A DNA stretch of 6,827 bases. Origin: Peptococcaceae bacterium. Its GTDB lineage: Bacteria > Bacillota > Peptococcia > DRI-13 > UBA5745. Positions 1 through 5,496 of the stretch are shown in pieces. The notes under the pieces are model-generated. The model saw only the letters and a list, made by a program, of their open reading frames with translations. It did no database searches and had not been told where the DNA came from. The position numbers and the translations under genes were made by a program. Where the stretch lies: NCBI GenBank assembly GCA_031264885.1, contig JAISDM010000019.1:1-6827 (forward strand), given 5' to 3'. The stretch's first letter is position 1. Each line of letters begins with the position of its first letter.

Positions 1-393
1 TGTAACGCTCTACCAAACTGTACGGCGTCAGACACAGCCATTAGATCTCGAATGCCGCATATTTAGGTATTGTTCATTTGATATGTGTCACAGTTCGCGG
101 CTGCGCAAGCCGCCTCAATATCCGCGTCCGCGGCATCCAGGCGGGCATATCGTGAGGGTTGGCGGCGGAAACCCACTCCCGTATGGATTGCGGCCTGCGT
201 CGGTATCCTTCCCCTGTGGTATATCGGGTCACATAGAGCGGATCGACATAGTGTGTATCGCTTTTTGGTTCGCAGCTCGTACATTACGCGGTGCTGTGGC
301 ATATAACGCGCGCTTCGCGGTCGGACGCGTCAATATTACAAACGCGAACCGACGAGGAAGATGTCGGTGTTTTCATTGTCATAATTGCGATAC
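1..393. other. No supported gene; possibly decayed sequence
   Basis: I find no convincing gene in this stretch. Several open frames exist on both strands, the longest on the plus strand running on into the toxin gene, but none has a ribosome binding site with a good start, a recognisable domain or a plausible composition; their translations are rich in Arg, Cys and His, as is usual for chance frames in CpG-rich DNA. On the minus strand, just past the toxin stop, a short frame begins with ATG near 383 and is broken by a stop, after which the same frame stays open for about 65 codons. This could be a decayed gene, but I recognise nothing in it. No tRNA, rRNA or repeat array is visible. Confidence 0.4.
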
Positions 394-708
394 TCACTCC
401 GCTAAAAATTCAATCAGCCTAAATTTGTCATTCTTGGTTAATTTCCCGATTGGTGGCAGGGATATATGCGCTATCGGCACTTTGACAGACGTTATCGTGT
501 CGATGTAGGACAACTTAGTAAGTCCCGTCTCTTGCCAGTCCAGTATTTCGAGATATTGCGCTTTTACCGCTTCGCTTTTGCTGTCAAACCGCGACGTTAT
601 GCGGAACGCCGCCGCATAGTCATCCTCTTTCGCAAGCAATAGAACCGGGCGGCGTTTCCCTCCACTTTCCCACGAAACATACGCAACGCAAATGTCAAAA
701 GGATCCAT
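394..708 (-). CDS. PemK/MazF-like toxin of a type II toxin-antitoxin pair
   Basis: The predicted protein is 104 residues, typical of MazF/PemK-type endoribonuclease toxins, which cut mRNA in the cytoplasm and are held inactive by a co-expressed antitoxin. The family pattern is visible: KRRP followed by a hydrophobic strand (residues 18-25), an ITSR segment (37-40) at the place of the usual P-[LI]-T-S strand, a GL..LSYIDT segment (62-71) and a C-terminal IG.L...D...L.EFL helix (87-102). The Arg of KRRP and the Ser/Thr of ITS are where family members keep catalytic residues. I chose the ATG at 708 because it overlaps the antitoxin stop as TGATG, indicating translational coupling; a TTG at 726 would add six residues and overlap the antitoxin by 19 bases. 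The overall match to the family is moderate, so exact target and activity are inferred. Confidence 0.78.
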   Translation of the reverse strand: MDPFDICVAYVSWESGGKRRPVLLLAKEDDYAAAFRITSRFDSKSEAVKAQYLEILDWQETGLTKLSYIDTITSVKVPIAHISLPPIGKLTKNDKFRLIEFLAE

Positions 709-1013
709 CAGCCGTTCATCAACCAATCGTGGATTTCGGGGTGTTTTTCCTTGTCAACGTAAAGGTTTCCACTTTCGTCAGATTCAAGCCGCACTTCGGG
801 AATGTTCTTTTTGCGTATGACTTCGATAAGTTGTTCGTCAAGAGTCAACGCCGCTTCGGGTTGAAATGGCAGACGACGTTCTTTGATTATTTGCCGGTAA
901 AACATAGAAATAGCGGTAGTATGGTCTATTCCCATACTCTCCAAAATCCGCGCGGCGGTTTCTTTTACGCCTTTGTCAATTTTGACATTCAAGTATGCTT
1001 TCGCTGTAGCCAT
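708..1013 (-). CDS. RelB/DinJ-family antitoxin
   Basis: This 101-residue protein reads as a RelB/DinJ antitoxin. It has an N-terminal ribbon-helix-helix half: a strand (AYLNVKID, residues 6-13), a first helix (14-27), then G-I-D followed by a second helix TTAISMFYRQI and the characteristic LPF at 48-50. The charged C-terminal half (55-101) would wrap the toxin. Such proteins dimerise, bind their own promoter and neutralise the toxin encoded next to them. The start is the ATG at 1013, preceded by GAGGTGA (1019-1025) at five bases spacing. An in-frame ATG at 1112 would add 33 residues, but that stretch contains the predicted promoter, so I reject it. The gene comes first in the operon and its stop overlaps the toxin start. 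RelB/DinJ antitoxins classically pair with RelE/YafQ toxins; here the partner looks PemK-like. Confidence 0.85.
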   Translation of the reverse strand: MATAKAYLNVKIDKGVKETAARILESMGIDHTTAISMFYRQIIKERRLPFQPEAALTLDEQLIEVIRKKNIPEVRLESDESGNLYVDKEKHPEIHDWLMNG

Positions 1014-1031
1014 CTTTATCACCTCAACAGC

Positions 1032-1060
1032 ATCATACCACAACATAACGCCATAGTCAA
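1032..1060 (-). promoter_or_regulatory. Predicted sigma-A promoter of the toxin-antitoxin operon
   Basis: Read on the minus strand there is a -35 box TTGACT (1060-1055), a 17-base spacer and a -10 box TATGAT (1037-1032) preceded by TGG, which makes it an extended -10. Transcription would begin near 1025, giving a leader of only about a dozen bases that just includes the Shine-Dalgarno sequence. ATCAT (1032-1036) and ATGAT (1062-1066) flank the promoter as short inverted arms and could be part of an antitoxin operator, but that is weak. Confidence 0.6.
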
Positions 1061-1122
1061 CATGATAGCGTAATTGTTGGTCGTTTTTTAATTTCGGTTT
1101 TTGTTCGCGCATAAATTTTTTA

Positions 1123-1151
1123 TTGACAAAACAAATAAAAAGTGCTATTTT
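1123..1151 (+). promoter_or_regulatory. Predicted sigma-A promoter of the tetR-DUF998 operon
   Basis: A consensus -35 box TTGACA (1123-1128) is separated by exactly 17 bases from a -10 box TATTTT (1146-1151), with TGC directly upstream of the -10 (extended -10). The start of transcription would fall near 1158, inside the inverted repeat that begins at 1152, so a protein bound there would block initiation. Confidence 0.68.
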
Positions 1152-1191
1152 TGAATAAATGAATAATATTGATTAAACGTTCATCCATTCA
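1152..1191. promoter_or_regulatory. Inverted repeat, probable TetR-type operator
   Basis: The left arm TGAATAAATGAAT (1152-1164) and the reverse complement of the right arm, TGAATGGATGAAC (1179-1191), agree at 10 of 13 positions; the centre is 14 bases. Each arm itself contains the TGAA word twice, eight bases apart. The repeat lies between the -10 box and the Shine-Dalgarno sequence of the TetR gene, which is where autorepressing TetR proteins usually bind. Assignment to the neighbouring regulator is inferred from position. Confidence 0.5.
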
Positions 1192-1209
1192 TTGCGAGGA
1201 GGTTGTGTT

Positions 1210-1779
1210 ATGAGAGACATCGAGCGAGAACAAGCCGCAATTAAAGAGAAGCTAATAGAAAGCTGCCGAATTTGTTGGAAAAAATACGGCTACAAAAAGA
1301 CAAGTGTGTCGGAGCTTGCTTCTATGGTTGGCATCTCGACAGGAGCGTTTTATTCGCATTTTCCGTCAAAGGAAGTGCTGTTTGTCGAAACCCATAGTAT
1401 TTTCATGAAAAAATTGTATGGAATATTAACAGAAAATATTCCTATGAATCCAACAAAACACGATTTAGCAGACAGATTTAAGCATTTCGTGGGCGAAGGG
1501 TTTGAGAATAAATGGATTTTTCTCCTGCGCGATGATTATGAAACATTTCTGCGAAAGATTCCAGAAGATTTATGGGAAAAGGATTCCCAAAAAGACTTGG
1601 CAAACATCGCGGAAGTTATACAACTGTACGGTCTTGTACCAAAAGTATCTATTGATGAAATATCGGCGGTACTAAACACGTTGTATATGTCTATCGACAT
1701 TCCGGATGTAATTGGCGGATTGCAAAGGCGCGCATTAGAACTATTGATTGATTCCGCAATGGAAAAATTATTTGAATAG
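1210..1779 (+). CDS. TetR/AcrR-family transcriptional regulator
   Basis: The 189-residue protein has the standard length and layout of a TetR/AcrR one-component repressor. The N-terminal DNA-binding domain covers about residues 10-60: a first helix, then the helix-turn-helix TSVSELASMVGIS-TGAFYSHF (31-51), followed by SKEVLF, all highly typical. The rest (about 65-189) is a helical ligand-binding and dimerisation domain that is not conserved enough to name the effector. The start is the ATG at 1210, with GAGGAGG (1196-1202) seven bases upstream; an in-frame TTG at 1192 lies upstream of that site and is rejected. The gene is followed after 12 bases by the DUF998 membrane protein, suggesting one transcript repressed by its own product through the upstream inverted repeat. 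It is visibly more A+T-rich than the genes to its right, compatible with separate acquisition. Confidence 0.92.
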   Translation: MRDIEREQAAIKEKLIESCRICWKKYGYKKTSVSELASMVGISTGAFYSHFPSKEVLFVETHSIFMKKLYGILTENIPMNPTKHDLADRFKHFVGEGFENKWIFLLRDDYETFLRKIPEDLWEKDSQKDLANIAEVIQLYGLVPKVSIDEISAVLNTLYMSIDIPDVIGGLQRRALELLIDSAMEKLFE

Positions 1780-1791
1780 GAGTGTAGTTTA

Positions 1792-2517
1792 ATGACCAAC
1801 TCAAACTTAGCTGCAAATGCGCACAACTCTGAGGTACACACAGTGATGCAGCGCAGAACCGCGGGTGTATTGCTCATCGCCGGACCGGCTATATTCCTTC
1901 TGGCTGAGTTCATCGCTGCCGCCGCATGGACAGATCCGCCCTACAGCTACACATACCACTTCATCAGCAACCTCGGAGTTCATGGGCCATCAATGTTATT
2001 CGGACAATATATGTATTCACCACTATCATGGGTAATGAACGCCGGCTTTTTTTTATTTGGCGTCACAATCCTTGCCGGTATTGTGATGCTACATGGTCTG
2101 TCGAGTTGGCGCCGATGGGCAACGCTTGCCGCTGCAACTTTACTGGCAATAGGCGGTATCTTGTTGGCACTGTTTCCCGGTTCCGGTGAAGCTTTAGATA
2201 ATGGCGCCGGTACATTCCACGCGATGGGTGCTTTCGCGGGATTCATCAGTGGTAACGTACTTGCAATCATACTCGGAAGCATGTGTCGCCGTATCGGACT
2301 CACTGTCGGAATGGGGAGATCGCTTATCACAGTTGGCGTAATTGGTCTACTTTCAACGGGACTCTATCTCATTATGATTGTATCTTCGGATGACATCGTC
2401 ATTGGTATCGTTGGTCTAATAGAACGTGGCGCTACACACCCATTCCTAATCGGCCTCCTCTGTGTAGGAGTATCAATTGTGCGCGGCTATACCTTGGGTA
2501 CGCCAAATAGATTATGA
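1792..2517 (+). CDS. DUF998-family six-helix membrane protein
   Basis: This 241-residue integral membrane protein fits the DUF998 family, whose biochemical role is unknown. After a polar N-terminus, hydrophobic helices lie at about 24-45, 80-102, 109-128, 143-163, 177-197 and 215-230. Family hallmarks are visible: the Y-x-F-I-S-N-L-G segment in the loop after helix 1 (around 55-62), an FPG turn at 128-130, a conserved H-A-x-G-A-F at the start of helix 4, and the G-L-I-E-R-G motif (208-213) before the last helix. The start ATG is preceded by AGGAG overlapping the TetR stop codon (1778-1782) at nine bases spacing, so the two genes are probably translated from one message. A TetR repressor beside a membrane protein suggests a stress- or compound-induced envelope function, but that is inference from context. 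Confidence 0.85.
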   Translation: MTNSNLAANAHNSEVHTVMQRRTAGVLLIAGPAIFLLAEFIAAAAWTDPPYSYTYHFISNLGVHGPSMLFGQYMYSPLSWVMNAGFFLFGVTILAGIVMLHGLSSWRRWATLAAATLLAIGGILLALFPGSGEALDNGAGTFHAMGAFAGFISGNVLAIILGSMCRRIGLTVGMGRSLITVGVIGLLSTGLYLIMIVSSDDIVIGIVGLIERGATHPFLIGLLCVGVSIVRGYTLGTPNRL

Positions 2518-2659
2518 AGTCATTATACGGGAAGCCGTACCCGCGCCCAAAATCGACATGGAGAACATCGGGTGTGTGATGAGCGGCTCAATCACGCAGT
2601 CGTTAATCGGTATTGTGCCGAACAGCGGCAAGACGCTTGACGATTACATCAACAGGCGA
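2516..2659 (+). pseudogene. Orphan coding fragment, possibly the tail of a small antitoxin
   Basis: Directly after the DUF998 stop, a different frame reads EVIIREAVPAPKIDMENIG, then continues SGSITQSLIGIVPNSGKTLD and DYINRR until about 2659, where the similarity of the next gene begins in another frame. The composition is protein-like. The pattern S-L-x-G-I-x-P followed by a D-[DE]-[YI]-x-x-x-R stretch resembles the C-terminal tail of Phd/YefM-type antitoxins, which often end this way, but I am not certain of the family. There is no start codon with a ribosome binding site, so it looks like a 5'-truncated remnant fused by deletion to the following pseudogene. It may mark a second, lost toxin-antitoxin pair. 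Confidence 0.35.
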
Positions 2660-3964
2660 CCCTTGAAACGGTCGGCGGAAAAGGCATGTCTTTATCGAAG
2701 CTGTTGACAGCGGGCGTCCCTGTGCCGGACGGTTTTCATGTGACCACTGCCGCGTACCGGATTTTTGTTGAGGCAAACCGTATTCAGCCTCACATAAATA
2801 AGCTGCTGGACGGTATTGACGCCAACAATACCGGTCGGCTTGAAGATGTATCCGCGCGGATTGGGGCGCTTTTCCATGATGGAGAAATGCCGCGGGAGGT
2901 GGCGGCGGCCATCAAAACCGCTTACGCCGGATTGGGGAACATCGCGGTGGCTGTCCGTTCCTCCGCGACCGCCGAGGATCTGCCCGACGCCTCTTTTGCG
3001 GGCCAGCAGGAGACTTACCTGAACATACAAGGCGAGAATGAAGTCCTTGCCGCCGTGAAGCGGTGCTGGGTTTCCCTATTTTAAAGAGTTTGGCCGTACC
3101 GCTTATGAATTTGATTTTGCGTACCCCACGCCGCGGGAAACGCTTACGCCGGCCCTTGAATCCATAAAAACATTCGTGGAGGGAAAAGGGGAAAGTCCTT
3201 TTTTACGCCAAGCCGCGTTTGAAAAACGCGGAAAACAGGCGGAACAAGAGATCTTGCGGCACATACGAGGCCCGCGCAAAAAGCTGTTTTTGAAGCTGCT
3301 CCATTGGGCGCGGGAAACCGCCCCCACGCGCGAAGACGCGATCTATTGGATGGGAATGGGGCATCCGTTGATTCGCCGTATGTTTCGTGAAATCTCAGAG
3401 CGCCTCATAAGCGGCGGAGCTGTTTCACAGCCGGAGGATATTTACTGGCTCACCAAATCGGAATTGGAAGCGCTCATAGAGCGGCTGGATAAAAATATGC
3501 CTTTATCTGATATGAGCGGGGTGATACCCGCGCGAAAGACGGAATTGGAAAAACACCGGGGTTATGTATCGCCCTCCAAACTGCCGGGGAAAAGCGGGAA
3601 GACCCTGTCACGCGCACCACAGAAGCGGCGAGACGGGAGAATCGTGTTGACGGGCATTGGCGCCAGCGCCGGCGTTGTGACGGCGCCCGCCTGCGTACTG
3701 AACAGCCCGGCGGATTTTGAAAGATTCCAGCCGGGAAGCGTGCTGGTCGCCGTGACCACAACGCCTGCGTGGACGCCCTTGTTCGCCTCCGCGAGCGCGA
3801 TTGTAACGGACATTGGCGGGCCTCTCAGCCATTCGAGCATTGTCGCCCGCGAATACGGCGTCCCCGCCGTCATGGCGGCGCATACCGCCACACGAACCAT
3901 TCGGAGCGGACAAATGATAACGGTGGACGGATCGGCAGGGACGGTGACCCTCGGCGGCGCTTGA
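2659..3964 (+). pseudogene. Broken PEP synthase / rifampicin phosphotransferase-like gene with a large internal deletion
   Basis: Intact relatives are about 870 residues: an N-terminal PEP/pyruvate ATP-binding domain, a middle domain and a C-terminal mobile phosphohistidine domain. Here the N-terminal part survives from TLETVGGKG (2659) through the FHVTTAAY segment, AVRSSATAEDLPDASFAGQQ (about 2950-3010) and RCWVSLF, then hits a TAA at 3082-3084. Coding resumes one frame over near 3070-3085 (PYFKEFGRTAYEFDF) and runs to the TGA at 3962-3964, including the GGPLSHSSIVAREYG motif with the catalytic His codon at 3830-3832. The two parts total about 434 codons, so roughly 400 codons of the ATP-binding and middle domains are missing at one junction, with a frame change. 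The natural start is also lost; an in-frame TGA lies at 2638-2640, and the ATG at 2686 is the M that follows VGGKG, not a start. A functional product is very unlikely. Confidence 0.87.
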
Positions 3965-4035
3965 TGAATGAGAAGCATTCGTAATTGGGTAATTTTTCCA
4001 AACTACGGATCGCAGCTGCGTCTGGTCAAGCTTTA

Positions 4036-4641
4036 TCAGTCGTCATACTCGATGTCTGATTCGAGGATCGCGCCGCTCGTCGCGTCAATGTCGTACTCAT
4101 ATTCCGTCCGGCCGCTTTTAAACTCAACCTCATAGACCGTTTTTCCATGTTCGCGGTCCAGTTTGACTTTCATTCCGCGGACTTGAGATTCCGTAAGCTC
4201 CGCGGAGGACAGCGCGATGGATTTCGCTTGGGTTTCGCCGATATACTGGCCCGCGCCGGCGCCGGTCTGCCCCGCCGCGCTGTCTCCGGCGCCCGCGGCG
4301 CGCTTGGTCTCCTGGTCAAATTCGAGGATGTCTCCGCTTACGGCGTCCACTTCGTATTCGTACTTGGTGCTGCCGGCGTAAAAGTCAATGTCATAATCAA
4401 CGCGTCTGCCGCCGTAATCCAAATGTACACGGATGAAGGCGGTTTGATCTTCGGACACACCCGCGTGTTCAAGTGCGATGGATTTCGCTCGGGCCTCGCC
4501 GATATACTGTCCCGCGCCGGTCGGCGCGGCCAGCGCGTGAACCGGCGGAACCGCCGCCAAAAGAAGGATCATAACATAAACCGTTGTGAGCCGCCTGTTT
4601 TTGCGGCCTGTGTCCGCAATCGCGGCCATTTTCTTTGTCAT
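4036..4641 (-). CDS. Secreted protein with two PepSY domains
   Basis: The 201-residue protein has a basic N-terminus, a hydrophobic core (about 19-34) and a probable signal peptidase site after ALA at 36-38, so it should be exported; there is no lipobox. Two PepSY repeats follow: about 47-109 (YIGEARAKSIALEHAG to EYEVDAVSGDILEFD) and 133-195 (YIGETQAKSIALSSA to EYDIDATSGAILESD), joined by a Gly/Ala linker. The protein is strongly acidic after the signal. PepSY domains are extracytoplasmic modules often proposed to inhibit proteases or mediate protein contacts. I chose the ATG at 4641 (AGGTGA five bases upstream) over a GTG at 4650. The gene diverges from the sigma/anti-sigma operon, and its repeats closely match the C-terminal PepSY repeats of the anti-sigma factor, so a shared pathway is likely. 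It converges on the PEP-synthase remnant across 71 bases containing no clear terminator. Confidence 0.87.
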   Translation of the reverse strand: MTKKMAAIADTGRKNRRLTTVYVMILLLAAVPPVHALAAPTGAGQYIGEARAKSIALEHAGVSEDQTAFIRVHLDYGGRRVDYDIDFYAGSTKYEYEVDAVSGDILEFDQETKRAAGAGDSAAGQTGAGAGQYIGETQAKSIALSSAELTESQVRGMKVKLDREHGKTVYEVEFKSGRTEYEYDIDATSGAILESDIEYDD

Positions 4642-4696
4642 TTCTCTCACCTTTCCTTTTCGTCATTTTCCCGGACCACCCAGCCGCGTCTCGCGG

Positions 4697-4737
4697 CCTT
4701 ATACTGTAATAATGCGCCGCCCGGCAATTTTATCGCG
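4697..4737 (-). promoter_or_regulatory. Conserved two-block element upstream of the secreted PepSY gene
   Basis: Read on the minus strand this holds CGCGATAAAAT (4737-4727), nine variable bases and GCGCATTATTACA (4717-4705), followed by GT and ATAAGG (4702-4697). The same blocks with the same spacing stand before the sigma-factor gene. Identical outer blocks with a diverged spacer suggest a promoter or a bipartite binding site. A sigma-A reading is also possible: TTGCCG (4727-4722), 18 bases, TATAAG (4703-4698). Transcription would start near 4690-4700, giving a leader of about 50-60 bases; a six-pair GCCGCG/CGCGGC hairpin (4683-4697) lies at its beginning. Confidence 0.55.
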
Positions 4738-4842
4738 GCGCGCGAAAAAATTCCCCTCCCAAGAGGAATAAAAGACGTCTGATTCCAAATTGCGAATCGC
4801 GCGATCGTGATATATGTTTCCGCACACGAATATAAGTTTATG

Positions 4843-4851
4843 TGGTATAAT
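4843..4851 (+). promoter_or_regulatory. Extended -10 promoter candidate upstream of the sigma operon
   Basis: TGG followed by a perfect TATAAT (4846-4851) forms an extended -10 element. No good -35 box is found 16-18 bases upstream (the position reads CACACG), so it would depend on the extended -10. It lies 67 bases upstream of the sigma-factor start and could provide a basal vegetative transcript alongside the conserved element further downstream. Confidence 0.4.
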
Positions 4852-4865
4852 TTAATACGCCGAAA

Positions 4866-4907
4866 CGCGATAAAATCGGTCGTTCGCGCATTATTACATT
4901 AATAAGG
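4866..4907 (+). promoter_or_regulatory. Conserved two-block element upstream of the ECF sigma operon
   Basis: CGCGATAAAAT (4866-4876), nine bases, then GCGCATTATTACA (4886-4898), followed by TTA and ATAAGG (4902-4907). It is the direct counterpart of the element in front of the divergent PepSY gene, in the orientation of the gene it precedes. The two blocks start 20 bases apart, close to the -35 to -10 distance of an ECF promoter, so it may be the autoregulated promoter of this sigma factor. In that case transcription would start near 4900-4905 with a very short leader holding the Shine-Dalgarno sequence. Confidence 0.55.
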
Positions 4908-4917
4908 GGAGAACGCG

Positions 4918-5496
4918 ATGTTTTTTTTCGGTATGGCGTCAGGCGCGGAAGAATGGTCGGACGCGTTATGTGAATCCTGCCTCGGCAAGATCGCCGCTCA
5001 CGATAAAAACGCGCTGGGCGCGCTTTATGAGAATACGAAAAACGCCGTTTACGGCTTTGCGCTTTCGATTGTGCGGAACACTCAGGACGCGGAGGATGTA
5101 TTACAAGATACCTTTGTGAGCATATACGCCTCGGCGCGGAACTATAAACGGATGGGGAAGCCGATGGCCTGGATTTTTACCATCGTCAGAAATTTATCTT
5201 TGATGAAAGTAAGGGACAGACGGAAAACGTCGGATGTATCCGAAGAGGAATGGCGCCTTTTGACGGCGGACGAGGCGCCGGTCACAAGCGAGGACAGGCT
5301 GGTGCTGACGGCGGCGCTGGGAAAAATATCCCCGGAAGAAGGTCAGATTGTCATGCTGCATGCTGTGGCCGGATTTAAGCACAGGGAGATCGCGGAGGTT
5401 CTGGAATTGCCTCTATCGACGGTTTTGTCAAAATATAACCGAGCGGTAAAAAAATTGAAATCTGTATTGGAGGGGACCGGCGCTCATGCGGAATAA
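4918..5496 (+). CDS. ECF-type RNA polymerase sigma factor
   Basis: The 192-residue protein is a two-domain extracytoplasmic-function (sigma-70 group 4) factor that would direct RNA polymerase to a small regulon. Region 2 spans about 34-103, with the core-binding DAEDVLQDTFVSIY (57-70) and the -10-recognition helix MAWIFTIVRNLSLMKVRDRR (83-102). Region 4 spans about 127-184, with the -35-binding helix-turn-helix GFKHREIAEVLELPLSTVLS (152-171) followed by basic residues. The start ATG has AGGGGAG (4905-4911) six bases upstream. Codons 2-4 form an uninterrupted run of eight T (TTT TTT TTC), a possible slippage site; a second ATG at 4933 lacks its own ribosome binding site. The stop overlaps the anti-sigma gene by 11 bases, the usual coupling for a sigma/anti-sigma pair. 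The target regulon is not known, though the shared upstream element suggests the divergent PepSY gene. Confidence 0.93.
   Translation: MFFFGMASGAEEWSDALCESCLGKIAAHDKNALGALYENTKNAVYGFALSIVRNTQDAEDVLQDTFVSIYASARNYKRMGKPMAWIFTIVRNLSLMKVRDRRKTSDVSEEEWRLLTADEAPVTSEDRLVLTAALGKISPEEGQIVMLHAVAGFKHREIAEVLELPLSTVLSKYNRAVKKLKSVLEGTGAHAE

Noticed and set aside
83..508. Plus-strand open frame of 141 codons overlapping the toxin gene
   Set aside because: It runs antisense into the toxin, has no ribosome binding site, and its Arg/Cys/His-rich translation resembles no known protein.
1014..1112. Longer antitoxin starting at the ATG at 1112
   Set aside because: The extra 33 codons contain the -35/-10 promoter and the translation there is unlike any antitoxin; the ATG at 1013 has a good Shine-Dalgarno sequence.
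3562..3978. Minus-strand open frame of 138 codons opposite the PEP-synthase remnant
   Set aside because: It is a shadow of the recognisable phosphohistidine domain on the other strand.
3966..3997. Hairpin GAATG/CATTC (3966-3980) and downstream TTTTT as a terminator
   Set aside because: The stem is only five to seven pairs and A/T-rich, and the T-run starts 12 bases after it, so it does not fit an intrinsic terminator.
4011..4020. Perfect palindrome CGCAGCTGCG between convergent genes
   Set aside because: Ten bases with no loop, no T-run and no second copy; it may be chance.
4147..4782. Plus-strand open frame of 211 codons opposite the secreted PepSY gene
   Set aside because: It is antisense to a gene with clear PepSY repeats, signal peptide and ribosome binding site; its own translation shows no domain and its start has no ribosome binding site.
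4862..4884. GAAAC ... CGTT as a classical ECF promoter for the sigma gene
   Set aside because: The spacing of 14 bases is short for the common consensus and GAAAC is absent from the matching element in front of the divergent PepSY gene, so it is not part of the conserved pattern.
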